Below, in pieces: positions 9,783 through 18,215 of a stretch of 64,000 nucleotides of DNA. The DNA is taken from assembly GCF_005885635.1 (NCBI RefSeq), contig NZ_VATY01000002.1, positions 806,001-870,000 of the forward strand, written 5' to 3'. The position numbers were made by a program, and so were the translations under genes. The stretch's first letter is position 1. Each line of letters begins with the position of its first letter. Source of the stretch: Maribacter algarum (ex Zhang et al. 2020). GTDB lineage: Bacteria; Bacteroidota; Bacteroidia; Flavobacteriales; Flavobacteriaceae. The notes under the pieces are model-generated. The model made no database searches. It was not told the origin of the DNA and saw only the letters and a list, made by a program, of their open reading frames with translations.

Positions 9783-9855
9783 ACATGTCTTTTGTTCGAA
9801 ATTATTGATATCATAAACACTTTAATGGAAAGTAGATTGAATACTTTTGGGGTCA

Positions 9856-9876
9856 TAGTTGATATTTTTTCAACTA
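9856..9876. promoter_or_regulatory. likely LysR (MetR-type) operator between racemase and regulator
   Basis: TAGTTGA-N7-TCAACTA is a perfect inverted repeat in the 125-bp divergent intergenic region. Its core TGATATTTTTTCA fits the MetR consensus TGAANNTNNTTCA at all but one defined position. LysR regulators usually bind such T-N11-A repeats between themselves and their target gene. Binding is inferred, not shown. Confidence 0.55.
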
Positions 9877-9895
9877 CATAGATTATTCAGTCTTG

Positions 9896-9903
9896 TATCT
9901 TTG
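9896..9903 (+). promoter_or_regulatory. possible -7 element (TATCTTTG) very close to the LysR start codon
   Basis: A perfect TAnnTTTG match ends four bases before the ATG at 9908. If it is used, transcription would start at or just inside the start codon and the mRNA would be leaderless. No TTG sits at a good -33 distance, so a chance match is possible. Confidence 0.3.
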
Positions 9904-9907
9904 ACAT

Positions 9908-10798
9908 ATGGAGTTAAAATATTTCAGATTGATAAAAACCATTACAGAGGAAGGTAGTATTGCCAATGCTACTGAGCGCCTCTTTTTAACGCAGTCAGCT
10001 TTAAGTCATCAGTTACGTGAGTTAGAAGATCGATTAGGTTTTAAGGTTTTTCATAGAACAAGGAATACATGGGAACTTACCCAAGAAGGTTCAGAACTGT
10101 ATAAATTGGCTAATAAGCTATTCGCATCTATCGATGAAGGTTTTAGCATCATAAAACATATTAAAGAAGGTTCGAAAGGTTCCATTAAGTTAAGTGCTGA
10201 ATGTCAATCCTTTTTTCATTCGATTCCGGCTTTTATTCAAAAAATGGCAATTCTTTATCCAGAAATTGACATAGATGTTTCCCTTGGGGCAACCCATCAA
10301 ACCATATCACAAGTACTATCTGAGGATATAGACATTGCTATTGTGACATCAAAACCCGAATCAGACGACCTTTTAAGTTTACCCATATTCAAAGATGAAG
10401 TTCTTGCCATTATGCACCAAGAGCATCATTTAAATAAGCTAGAATATCTAGATGCAAGTCATTTTGAAAATGTGCATTTGTTGATTAATTCTTTCCCATT
10501 GGAAGGAGTTGCCGTTTATGAAAAATTTCTAAAACCCAATAAAATAAATCCTATTAAAATTTCCGCAATTCCGTTTACAGAAATCACCTTATCAATGATA
10601 AACGCCAACATGGGAATTATGTGTGCTCCACAATGGCAATTAGGTCCGTTTAAATTATCCAAAGAATTGGTATTTAAACGTATTGGAAAAAATGGTTTAA
10701 AACGAAAACATTACTTGGTTGTAAAAAAGGAACATCGTAATAAAAAGTATATACACGATTTCATATCTAGTTTTGAAGAAGATTTTTCAGTGGAATAA
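9908..10798 (+). CDS. LysR-family transcriptional regulator, MetR-like
   Basis: A 296-residue regulator with a winged HTH at about 1-60. The segment TQSALSHQLRELEDRLGFKVF is close to that of enterobacterial MetR. A LysR substrate-binding domain covers about 88-290. The ATG at 9908 fits the standard LysR N-terminus, where the HTH starts near residue 3. It is divergent from the racemase gene with an inverted repeat between them that resembles a MetR site, so it probably controls the racemase and itself. The inducer is unknown and control of methionine genes cannot be tested here. Confidence 0.9.
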   Translation: MELKYFRLIKTITEEGSIANATERLFLTQSALSHQLRELEDRLGFKVFHRTRNTWELTQEGSELYKLANKLFASIDEGFSIIKHIKEGSKGSIKLSAECQSFFHSIPAFIQKMAILYPEIDIDVSLGATHQTISQVLSEDIDIAIVTSKPESDDLLSLPIFKDEVLAIMHQEHHLNKLEYLDASHFENVHLLINSFPLEGVAVYEKFLKPNKINPIKISAIPFTEITLSMINANMGIMCAPQWQLGPFKLSKELVFKRIGKNGLKRKHYLVVKKEHRNKKYIHDFISSFEEDFSVE

Positions 10799-10903
10799 CC
10801 ATTTCCAAAGTACTGTCTTCCCTCCTATTATAGATACGTTTATAGGGCTACTTCTTAAAAATGAAAATTACATAAGAGTTTATGAAAACACTATTTTAGA
10901 GCA

Positions 10904-12589
10904 TTAACCATTATTAAATGACCAATCATAATTTACAATCAAGTCATTTATTTTTGAGATGGTCTCGTTGGAGACTGCTGAAGTCCCCGGGTTATTTAAA
11001 TAGTTAATATATCCGTTCATAATAGCATCAGATACTATTTGGTCGTACATCAGATTAACTATTTCATCAAGTTCAGTTTCATTAAATTGATTGTCCCCAA
11101 TGTTTAAATGGGATATTTTGGTATTCAGTGAGATATCAAGATTGCTGAAATTATTGTTCTTAATATACAGTCGCTCTAAGTCAAGATTAGCAGATAAATC
11201 TATAGTGGTCAAACTATTCTCTTCTATATACAAATCTTTCAATTTTACATTTGTTGATAAATCAAGGGAGGTCAATTGATTCGTATACAAATCGACGCGA
11301 ACGAGATTTGTGTTTTTTGATAAGTCTATGTTTTGAAGGTTATTTGCACCTAGGTTGATTTCCGTTAAGGCTAGATTTGGTGAAATATCAATAGTCGTTA
11401 TTCCATTGTTTGCAACATCAAACCGTTCCAAATTCAAATTATTCGAAAAATCGATACTTGTTAGCCCATTGTCTCGTGCTAGAACATGCTTTAATTTGGA
11501 ATTATTGGTAAGGTCTAGGGCTGAAATTTGATTACCATTAACCCAAAGGGTTTCCACATCAGGGTTCTCTGAGATGTCGATTTCCGTTAACTGATTGTAG
11601 CGTACCAAAACTGATTTTAAATTCGGATTGTTATTCAAATCTAAACTTGTAATCTGATTGTAACCAAGCCCTAAGGTTTCCAATGCCAAATTTTCAGACG
11701 TATTCAGGACTGTAAGGTTGCCCGAGTACAGCAGGCAAGATTTAAGTAATGTCAATTTTTCTATGGAAACGGAAGTGAGATGGCTTTGCCAATCGCTTTC
11801 CTGGTTACTGCCAAATTCCAGGAGTTCAATTGCCTCAATGGCCCCACTAATATTTATCATATATGTACCATTCTGCGAATACGTATGCGATATTTTGTTT
11901 TCAATACCAGAATCATTTATAGTAGATACATATTCTTCTATTACCCCATCTCCCCAGTCTACCAAGTATGTAGAACCGGTAATAGATTTTAAATTTAGGA
12001 TTTTAGGAGTAAGTCCATTAGAATCATCTACTGTTAGGCTAAAGAAATCAGTACTTTGAGGAAAAGTCAAAGTTAGTCCTGTATACCCAAAATCAACTGA
12101 AGTATATCCAGCGGCATTAATATTTTCAGTAGGCACTTCTTTGATTTCATCTGCTGAAACAACAAAATTAAAAGGTAAGGGCTTAGTTGCGAATTGGGCT
12201 AAGGCAGAATCTACTTTCGGGGCCAACGAAATCACTACATCATTGGCATCGGTCACAATGAATTCCGTTACAGTATAGGTGCCGGATTCTAAAGTAATTT
12301 CAGGAGTCACATAGCTATCGCCATCTTGTATCAACGCTAACTTTTCCCTTGTAAGAATAGTATTTCCGTCAGAATCATTTACACTCAAGAGCACAAATGC
12401 TGGTTCTAAGTTATTTTGTTTACCCGTGGATGAGCTTATCGCTTTTAATTCCTTTACATCAATACGAAATACTTGTTTTCCTTCTGTTGCTACGGTTACC
12501 TTATCTACTGGCACAACGGGTTCTTCATTGTCTGAAGAACATGAAACAGCTAAAAAGACTATTAGTAGTATGAACACTATTCTTTTCAT
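10904..12589 (-). CDS. leucine-rich-repeat lipoprotein
   Basis: A 561-residue surface or periplasmic lipoprotein: signal with lipobox FLAVSC (C17), then a beta-rich region (about 28-165) that recalls DUF4493/DUF4382-type domains of Bacteroidota lipoproteins. A segment containing LVDWGDG and HTYSQNGTY follows, like a PKD strand pair, at about 195-250. From about 260 to 520 there are roughly twelve 21-residue leucine-rich repeats of the form LTSLDLSNN.NLK.L...N, as in flavobacterial internalin-like proteins. A role in surface binding is likely. No sorting domain is present and it stands alone. Confidence 0.82.
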   Translation of the reverse strand: MKRIVFILLIVFLAVSCSSDNEEPVVPVDKVTVATEGKQVFRIDVKELKAISSSTGKQNNLEPAFVLLSVNDSDGNTILTREKLALIQDGDSYVTPEITLESGTYTVTEFIVTDANDVVISLAPKVDSALAQFATKPLPFNFVVSADEIKEVPTENINAAGYTSVDFGYTGLTLTFPQSTDFFSLTVDDSNGLTPKILNLKSITGSTYLVDWGDGVIEEYVSTINDSGIENKISHTYSQNGTYMINISGAIEAIELLEFGSNQESDWQSHLTSVSIEKLTLLKSCLLYSGNLTVLNTSENLALETLGLGYNQITSLDLNNNPNLKSVLVRYNQLTEIDISENPDVETLWVNGNQISALDLTNNSKLKHVLARDNGLTSIDFSNNLNLERFDVANNGITTIDISPNLALTEINLGANNLQNIDLSKNTNLVRVDLYTNQLTSLDLSTNVKLKDLYIEENSLTTIDLSANLDLERLYIKNNNFSNLDISLNTKISHLNIGDNQFNETELDEIVNLMYDQIVSDAIMNGYINYLNNPGTSAVSNETISKINDLIVNYDWSFNNG

Positions 12590-12742
12590 AGGAAAGTAAA
12601 TTTAAAATTATGGAATACAAGTTTTTAACGTAAAACAACTGAGCAAAGTATAACACAAAAAAATAAGATGAACAATTCCATTATTAAGGCATGATGCTAT
12701 ATTGGCGGCACCTACATATTCATCAAAAACTGTTATAAAATA

Positions 12743-12766
12743 AACCACGGCGAAAGGGCCGTGGTT
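12743..12766 (-). terminator. Rho-independent terminator of the glycoside hydrolase gene
   Basis: AACCACGGC (12743-12751), a 6-base loop, then GCCGTGGTT (12758-12766): a 9-bp GC-rich stem. On the minus strand it is followed by a T-rich run (TTATTTTAT), and it lies about 45 bases past the stop of the minus-strand gene at 12809. Confidence 0.85.
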
Positions 12767-12808
12767 CATCTATGTTGAAACAAAGTTTAATGCTCGTGTC
12801 AGTTCCGT

Positions 12809-15800
12809 CTATCGTTTGACAACTTTAAAATTTCGTTGCACTCCCTTTTGCAACACTTTAACTGTGTAAATACCATCGGGATATCCTGTAAAATTCAACT
12901 CAGGATTTCCTTGGTCTGTTTTGAAAGTACTTATAACTCGACCCATAAAATCTATAACCATAATATCCATTTCTCCCTGCGGTATACCCGCTATGTTGAA
13001 CCTGCCCAAAGTAGGGTTGGGATAGACATTCCATATTTGATCACTTTCCGCTCTTGTGGGCTCCAGTACTAAAGATTCCTGTAAATCTTCCTTTTCTATT
13101 TCAGAAGATTCGGTCTTCGCGGTTGAAGCAATCGCTGTTTTGCCTCCATTAGCTTTTTTAAATAGGGAAAGTACTTCTTCTTGAGTAAGAGCTTTATTGA
13201 ATAAACGTACATCGTCCATAGCTCCTTTAAAGTACTCTTTACTCCATCCAGACCATCCAATCCAAGCGACACTTCTATCTCGCAAGCTTCCGGAAAAGGA
13301 TTCCGTATGAACATTTATTCCATTTATGTACCACTGCATTGCACTACCGTCAAATGTACAGGTTACCATTTGCCAAACATTATTTTGGATACTTCCTTGG
13401 CTAAGTAGTTTACTTCCGTTCGCAGTGGTAGTGACTTTAAAGCCGAGTTTTCCTCTATGAATGAACATCATGAATCCACCGGCTGTGCTACTACCAACTA
13501 GACCTTGGTACCCACCTTCTGCATTGATGGGTCTGACCCATGAGGACACCGAAAAACCAGATTGCAAATTATCGTCGATATCGGGAAGTCGAATATAATC
13601 GTCAGACCCATCAAATATCAATGCACCTTCGATTTGACCAATTGTTTTGTCATTATTGAAGGTAATTCCTTTTTCAAGCTTGCCGTCACGGTCTTGTCCA
13701 CTAGTATCTTTCGCATTTGTTCCATTTGTTTCATCCAGTGGCCAGTGACCAACCAAGCTATCTAATTCAAGTGGTTCACTTTCTTCTATCTCTTCAACTA
13801 TATCTTCTTCTTCTTCTTCTTCTTCCACCTCTTCGCTAATTGGAGTCTCTACTATCTCAATGGCATTGATAATAGGATGCCTAGTACCTCCATCGGATGC
13901 CAAAGAAGAGAAATCTATGTCAAGTATTCCATCAGAAACATTTACCTTATACGTTCTTGTGAGAAGGGTTTCTGCCCCGACTTCTGCGAATACATCCAAA
14001 TTGTCTTCCAAGAGCTCACCCTCAAAACGGATATCGAAAACACGTTTACCTGCTCCGCCGCTACCTCCACCGGTGGCACCGAACCAAAGCTCTGCGAAAT
14101 GGAGCTCTACTGTATATTCTCCATCGTCTAATGGAATGTCATAATTCATCACCTGTGACCTACTATAGCGAAAAGTCTTGTAGGGATCTTCGAGACCCGT
14201 CTGGGGCCTATCTAATTCACGGCCGGTATCGAAATACGTGTCCGCCGAAAATGAATCGCCATCATGAAAAACCTCTTCTCCACCTGAATTGATTCGAAGG
14301 ACAAAATCATTATTTGTCTCAATTTCTACAGCAGCATCTGATTGAATTCGATACGCCCAATTTTTTGTACGATCCTTGTTTGGTACCGTAGGTGTTTGCA
14401 GGGTACCCTTATCGTCTGTCTTAATATCGTCAGCAAAAATCCATTTTCCATTGGTCACATCCCACCATTCGAACGCATAGCTTTGCGACGCTATTAGGTT
14501 TGTAATCTTGGGAAGTACACTTGGACTAGATCTGGAATCAGCAGTAAAAAACCCTAAAGCAAACTTTTTGTCATCAGATATCGACAAGGTATGTATAAAG
14601 CCTTGACTATCGCTTAGATTCGTATGTGCTGCAGGTTTCAATTGCCGATAGTCGTGTCCTGCGTCTAATATAAAATTTCTTAAATGCCCCATGGACTGTG
14701 ATTCGAAGGAGTTTAATGCGTTTTTCTGAGGATCATTATTAGGCACAATTGTACCCCCATCGGATTGTCTCCTTCCGGTTGCCGTCGCTGCTCCCGAATA
14801 CCAAGCATCTCCCCACGCATGACCTGCCAAACCACCACTCAGCACAGAACCATACATTTGCATTTGCGCCATGGTGATATCAGTAAGCCCTTGATTAATC
14901 TCATTACTGGAATGTAAGCCCCAACCCGGGTAAAAAGGTTCTAAATTGAGGGCGGGTTTAGTCGATTTTTGGGAATTGTGTATGTTCCGAAGCCATTCGT
15001 GCATGGTTTCATCCCTTTCCGCATTACTTACATTTTGTACATCCAATGCATTCGGCATATCTTTCTCCCAATTGTTTAGCGTTGTATTGAAAGACATTGC
15101 CGTTCTAGGCTGTCCATAAGGCATTTGATTTCCAAGCTGTTTACTTAGTTTATTGTGTGCGTCTTTAACCAATTCACGCCAATTGGGATATATTGAACCT
15201 TGACTGTCATGGTGTACCCAACTAAAAATCATATTGTAACAACCATAACGCGCCCATAAATATCTGATGTAATTATAAAAAGCATCTTTTTCGTTCTGAG
15301 GACGAAACGGCCAGCGCTCATGTCGTCTTACGGATTCGAACAAAGTCACGAATCCCTGATCAGACAAAAATTGCATTCTTTTGTCTACAGCTTGCCAGTA
15401 TTCTGGTATGATCTTTTTGTAGTCGACTTCTGGATAGGCATCAGTAACGGGCTGCCCTGGTACTTTCATTTGGAAAGGACTCTCTCCGCTAGGAGCTATT
15501 TTCTTGCCCCAGGTTGCACTTGCCCACAAACCTGATTTAGTACCTGGGCGGTCTAAGTTTCGTCCTTGTTGTTCTATATAGCTATCATCGGGAAAACTCG
15601 CAATTACGTTTAGTCCGTTAAATCCTTGATTTTTTCGAGTTAAAATGTAGTCTTTAAATGATATCCCGGTAATGTCATTTGCGTTATCAAAGCCAAATAC
15701 TGCGGTCAATGCAGACCATGAAGTATCTGCCGTATAGAAAAATGGGGTGCCATCGGCGTATTGCAAAGTTCGGTTTGTAACTGGATCAACTTGTATAAAC

Positions 15801-16207
15801 CCGCGGTTATTAGGGTTTGCACTTACATCTGCGGCATTCGCAGTAAACGAACCACTTTTGCCAAGAAAGCCCTGGTCTGCATTGCCGACGGTCTCATTGA
15901 TTATATTCCAAGTCCAGTTTCCTGGGGAGGTAGCAACCAATCGGGCACGAAAAACGTTTCCGCCGTCCCAAAATATAGGGATTCGATATACCTGACTTGA
16001 TTCAGATTTTTTTAATTCGACCCATACATCCACATCCATATAGGGGTTATTATACTGTTGTTGACTAATAAATTCGACTTCAACAACTTCCATGACGGCA
16101 TGTGTTTTGGTCTGGGCGAAGGCAGCAATATTTGTATAGCTGCATAGCACTACGAGTAGAAAAAATCTGTAAATAGTAGAAATTCTTGATTCCATAGGGG
16201 GATTCAT
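12809..16207 (-). CDS. secreted multidomain glycoside hydrolase (DUF5060-DUF4038-malectin-LamG-T9SS type A)
   Basis: A 1132-residue exported enzyme. In order: signal peptide (about 5-31), DUF5060 beta-sandwich (35-130), DUF4038 apiosidase-like TIM barrel (about 135-510), a collagen-binding-like C-terminal barrel partner (525-610), a malectin domain (635-790) and a glutamate-rich linker (793-815). A LamG domain (820-1010) and a T9SS type A sorting domain starting VYPNPTLGRF (about 1062-1132) complete it. DUF4038 is the fold of GH140 apiosidase and relatives, so a plant or algal polysaccharide substrate is likely. Specificity is not readable. Starts at M1 or M5 are both possible. Secretion would use the T9SS. 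The gene stands alone with its own terminator. Confidence 0.88.
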   Translation of the reverse strand: MNPPMESRISTIYRFFLLVVLCSYTNIAAFAQTKTHAVMEVVEVEFISQQQYNNPYMDVDVWVELKKSESSQVYRIPIFWDGGNVFRARLVATSPGNWTWNIINETVGNADQGFLGKSGSFTANAADVSANPNNRGFIQVDPVTNRTLQYADGTPFFYTADTSWSALTAVFGFDNANDITGISFKDYILTRKNQGFNGLNVIASFPDDSYIEQQGRNLDRPGTKSGLWASATWGKKIAPSGESPFQMKVPGQPVTDAYPEVDYKKIIPEYWQAVDKRMQFLSDQGFVTLFESVRRHERWPFRPQNEKDAFYNYIRYLWARYGCYNMIFSWVHHDSQGSIYPNWRELVKDAHNKLSKQLGNQMPYGQPRTAMSFNTTLNNWEKDMPNALDVQNVSNAERDETMHEWLRNIHNSQKSTKPALNLEPFYPGWGLHSSNEINQGLTDITMAQMQMYGSVLSGGLAGHAWGDAWYSGAATATGRRQSDGGTIVPNNDPQKNALNSFESQSMGHLRNFILDAGHDYRQLKPAAHTNLSDSQGFIHTLSISDDKKFALGFFTADSRSSPSVLPKITNLIASQSYAFEWWDVTNGKWIFADDIKTDDKGTLQTPTVPNKDRTKNWAYRIQSDAAVEIETNNDFVLRINSGGEEVFHDGDSFSADTYFDTGRELDRPQTGLEDPYKTFRYSRSQVMNYDIPLDDGEYTVELHFAELWFGATGGGSGGAGKRVFDIRFEGELLEDNLDVFAEVGAETLLTRTYKVNVSDGILDIDFSSLASDGGTRHPIINAIEIVETPISEEVEEEEEEEDIVEEIEESEPLELDSLVGHWPLDETNGTNAKDTSGQDRDGKLEKGITFNNDKTIGQIEGALIFDGSDDYIRLPDIDDNLQSGFSVSSWVRPINAEGGYQGLVGSSTAGGFMMFIHRGKLGFKVTTTANGSKLLSQGSIQNNVWQMVTCTFDGSAMQWYINGINVHTESFSGSLRDRSVAWIGWSGWSKEYFKGAMDDVRLFNKALTQEEVLSLFKKANGGKTAIASTAKTESSEIEKEDLQESLVLEPTRAESDQIWNVYPNPTLGRFNIAGIPQGEMDIMVIDFMGRVISTFKTDQGNPELNFTGYPDGIYTVKVLQKGVQRNFKVVKR
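13804..13824. repeat. (CTT)7 trinucleotide repeat coding for the Glu-rich linker
   Basis: Seven exact CTT units on the + strand (AAG on the coding strand) encode part of the acidic linker between the malectin and LamG domains of the glycoside hydrolase. Changes in copy number would alter linker length without shifting the frame. Confidence 0.8.
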
Positions 16208-16243
16208 TTAATTAGGTTAATAAATAAAGTTCACTTGAAGAAT

Positions 16244-16407
16244 TGGATATTGGGGTCCAAGGGTTTGGGGTACTAAAAATTATGGGTCGACAGGGCTAAT
16301 GGGGTTTGGGGGTTATAAAATACAATGAGATAAGCTGGATATTGGAATCCAGGGTACTAGAAAAATGGAGTCATAGGTTGAGCGGGATTAGTGGGGTTCA
16401 TGGGGTT
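16244..16407 (+). repeat. two diverged G-rich direct repeats upstream of the glycoside hydrolase
   Basis: The 504-base gap 16208-16711 holds no gene. It does carry two imperfect copies of about 70 bases starting TGGATATTGG at 16244 and again at 16336. The copies share GGTACTA, ATGG-TC and a tail with several G runs. Copy A is richest in G runs. The + strand is strongly G-biased here in an otherwise AT-rich genome. Function is unknown. Confidence 0.65.
16284..16312 (+). other. potential G-quadruplex motif
   Basis: GGG (16284-16286), GGG (16293-16295), GGGG (16301-16304) and GGGGG (16308-16312) are separated by loops of 6, 5 and 3 bases. This satisfies the usual four-tract G3+ N1-7 rule. It is on the strand opposite the coding strand of the hydrolase gene, about 80-105 bases before its start. 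Folding is not shown. Confidence 0.55.
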
Positions 16408-16653
16408 TTGGAAGTTTTCCGATAGTACTTACGGTATAATAGACTGTTTTGGATGCCGCTTAACCGATTTTTCTCACATTTTAGCCGTTATATATCGATT
16501 CAAAAAGTGTTAGACCCTTATTTTCCCTATTGTATTGCGGTGATTTAATAAGGTTTCGTTTACCAACCAATTTTTTAAAAGATTGTCAATCATCATATTA
16601 AAATAGAATTAAGGGAGATACTAGCAGCGACGCACCATTTCTATTAGAGGCTT

Positions 16654-16661
16654 TATATTTG
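16654..16661 (+). promoter_or_regulatory. possible -7 element (TATATTTG)
   Basis: A perfect TAnnTTTG match 50 bases before the ATG at 16712, in front of the single-domain helicase-like gene. No clear -33 TTG is seen. Confidence 0.35.
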
Positions 16662-16711
16662 TAGAGCTGAAAAGCTTTTATTTTTCACTTCCATTATATA
16701 TTCATTCATAT

Positions 16712-17329
16712 ATGCCCTTTAAAAAATTACATGCCCATATTCAGGAAAGAATGATATTTCAATCGATTGAAGAGCCCACTTCTTTTCAAAGTAAAAGTAT
16801 TCCCGTAATTAAAAGTGGTGCGAATGTCTATTGTATAGCTCCAAAAGGCAGCGGGAAGACGACTACGCTTATCTTGACCATCTTGCAGAAATTGAAATGC
16901 GAAGCTATTGGAAATGCACCACGAGCGGTTGTTTTGGTTGAAAACAAGGAAAAGGCTTTGGCCCTGTACCGTACTTTTTTAGACTATACCAAACAAACCT
17001 CGCTACGGGTTTATGTGGGCTATGAACAATTGCATATCGATGTGCAAAAATCAGAAATCTTTGAAGGTATAGATATTCTTATTACTACTCCGAAGAGTAT
17101 GAACAAACTGTTTTTATTAAATGGGGTAAGCACTTCGCAACTAAAACTATTGAGTATAGACGACGCTGAATTTCTCATTCAAAAGTCCGAATATGATGCT
17201 ATCATGTCGATTACGCAAAGTATCCTGAAATGCCAGTATGTATTGTACACGGAAAAAATGCATCCCAGGCTGAAGCGTTTTGAAGAATATTTCATGGAAC
17301 GTGCACGGCTTATTGAAATAAAAAAGTAA
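16712..17329 (+). CDS. DEAD-box-helicase-like protein with only the first RecA domain
   Basis: A 205-residue protein that aligns by motif with the N-terminal RecA-like domain of DEAD-box helicases. It has Q26 of a Q motif (PTSFQSKSIPVI), Walker A APKGSGKT (43-50), a TTPKSM motif-Ib-like stretch (125-130) and motif II altered to IDDAEF (149-154). The SAT motif and the whole second RecA domain (motifs IV-VI) are missing, and the ORF ends cleanly. Helicase activity is therefore unlikely without a partner, but ATP binding is plausible. A small domain protein of its own kind rather than a fresh truncation is suggested by the intact ends (inference). Confidence 0.75.
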   Translation: MPFKKLHAHIQERMIFQSIEEPTSFQSKSIPVIKSGANVYCIAPKGSGKTTTLILTILQKLKCEAIGNAPRAVVLVENKEKALALYRTFLDYTKQTSLRVYVGYEQLHIDVQKSEIFEGIDILITTPKSMNKLFLLNGVSTSQLKLLSIDDAEFLIQKSEYDAIMSITQSILKCQYVLYTEKMHPRLKRFEEYFMERARLIEIKK

Positions 17330-17370
17330 TACGCTAAAGAAGATCTCTTTTATTTTTCAGGAAATGTATA

Positions 17371-18090
17371 TCACTCCTTAACAAATACCATGCAATGCTG
17401 CCAAGGGAGGTTGTCAATGTTTTGTTTTAGCCTGAGTCCCGCTGCTTTCATTTCCTTGACTGCCTGAGCTTGGGTCATTTTATGAAGTAGCTTTATAGGA
17501 ACAGTATCATCTTCACCCCGATACTCAATAAGAAAGAGTTTAGCGTCTTTTCGCATTGCTTTTTTAAGGGATGCGATTACCTCGACCGGATAACTGAGTT
17601 CGTGATACACATCGACAATAAGTATTTTATCTACGGAGTTCTCAGGCAGATTGACACTCTTCTCACTTCCCTTTATAATTTCAATATTCTTACTACTCCC
17701 CTTTTCCTTTTTACTTCGGAGCTCAGCCAACATTTCATCTTGGATGTCAACTGCATATATCAATCCGTTTTTCGCTTTGGGTGCCATTTTAAAAACATGA
17801 TAACCTGAACCTGCTCCGATATCGGCAATTGTATCTTCGAATTGAATATCTAGATTTTTCAATAGAACAGAGGTGTTTTCCTCCTTTTCGCGTTCAGGTC
17901 GTTCAAGCCAACGCATTCCTTGAAATCCCATCACATGGGCAATTTCACGCCCCAAATACCATTTTCCAATTCCGTTTGGGTCACCAGACTTGTAGGTATA
18001 TCTGTCTTGCACTGTAACCTCTTGGGCAAGAATGGCACCAGAGAATAGGGTAAGCGTAAAAATATAGAGGAATTTCGTCGTTTTTTTCAT
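17371..18090 (-). CDS. exported class I SAM-dependent methyltransferase-like protein
   Basis: I chose the ATG at 18090 because it gives a proper signal peptide (MKKTTKFLYIFTLTLFSGAILAQ). An upstream in-frame ATG at 18129 would bury it. The 239-residue product has the Rossmann motif I DIGAGSGYHVF, acidic AVDIQDEM, a late LIVDVYHEL motif and C-terminal LIEYRGED, as in class I methyltransferases. An enzyme needing SAM behind a Sec signal is odd, since SAM is cytoplasmic. It has a paralogue at 49968-50624 with the same layout. The substrate is unknown. Confidence 0.82.
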   Translation of the reverse strand: MKKTTKFLYIFTLTLFSGAILAQEVTVQDRYTYKSGDPNGIGKWYLGREIAHVMGFQGMRWLERPEREKEENTSVLLKNLDIQFEDTIADIGAGSGYHVFKMAPKAKNGLIYAVDIQDEMLAELRSKKEKGSSKNIEIIKGSEKSVNLPENSVDKILIVDVYHELSYPVEVIASLKKAMRKDAKLFLIEYRGEDDTVPIKLLHKMTQAQAVKEMKAAGLRLKQNIDNLPWQHCMVFVKE

Positions 18091-18215
18091 GCTAAGTGAA
18101 ATCTGCAGGTGTACTAAAAGTCCGCCCATTGCGACAAGAATTTACAAATTTCTTAGCCAAAATCACAAAACGTTAAAAGATAAGTGAAACAAGAGCTTGA
18201 AAGAATTGGAACTGA

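Noticed and set aside
13804-13824. (CTT)7 run as a phase-variation switch
   Set aside because: Trinucleotide copy changes keep the frame, so it cannot switch the gene off.
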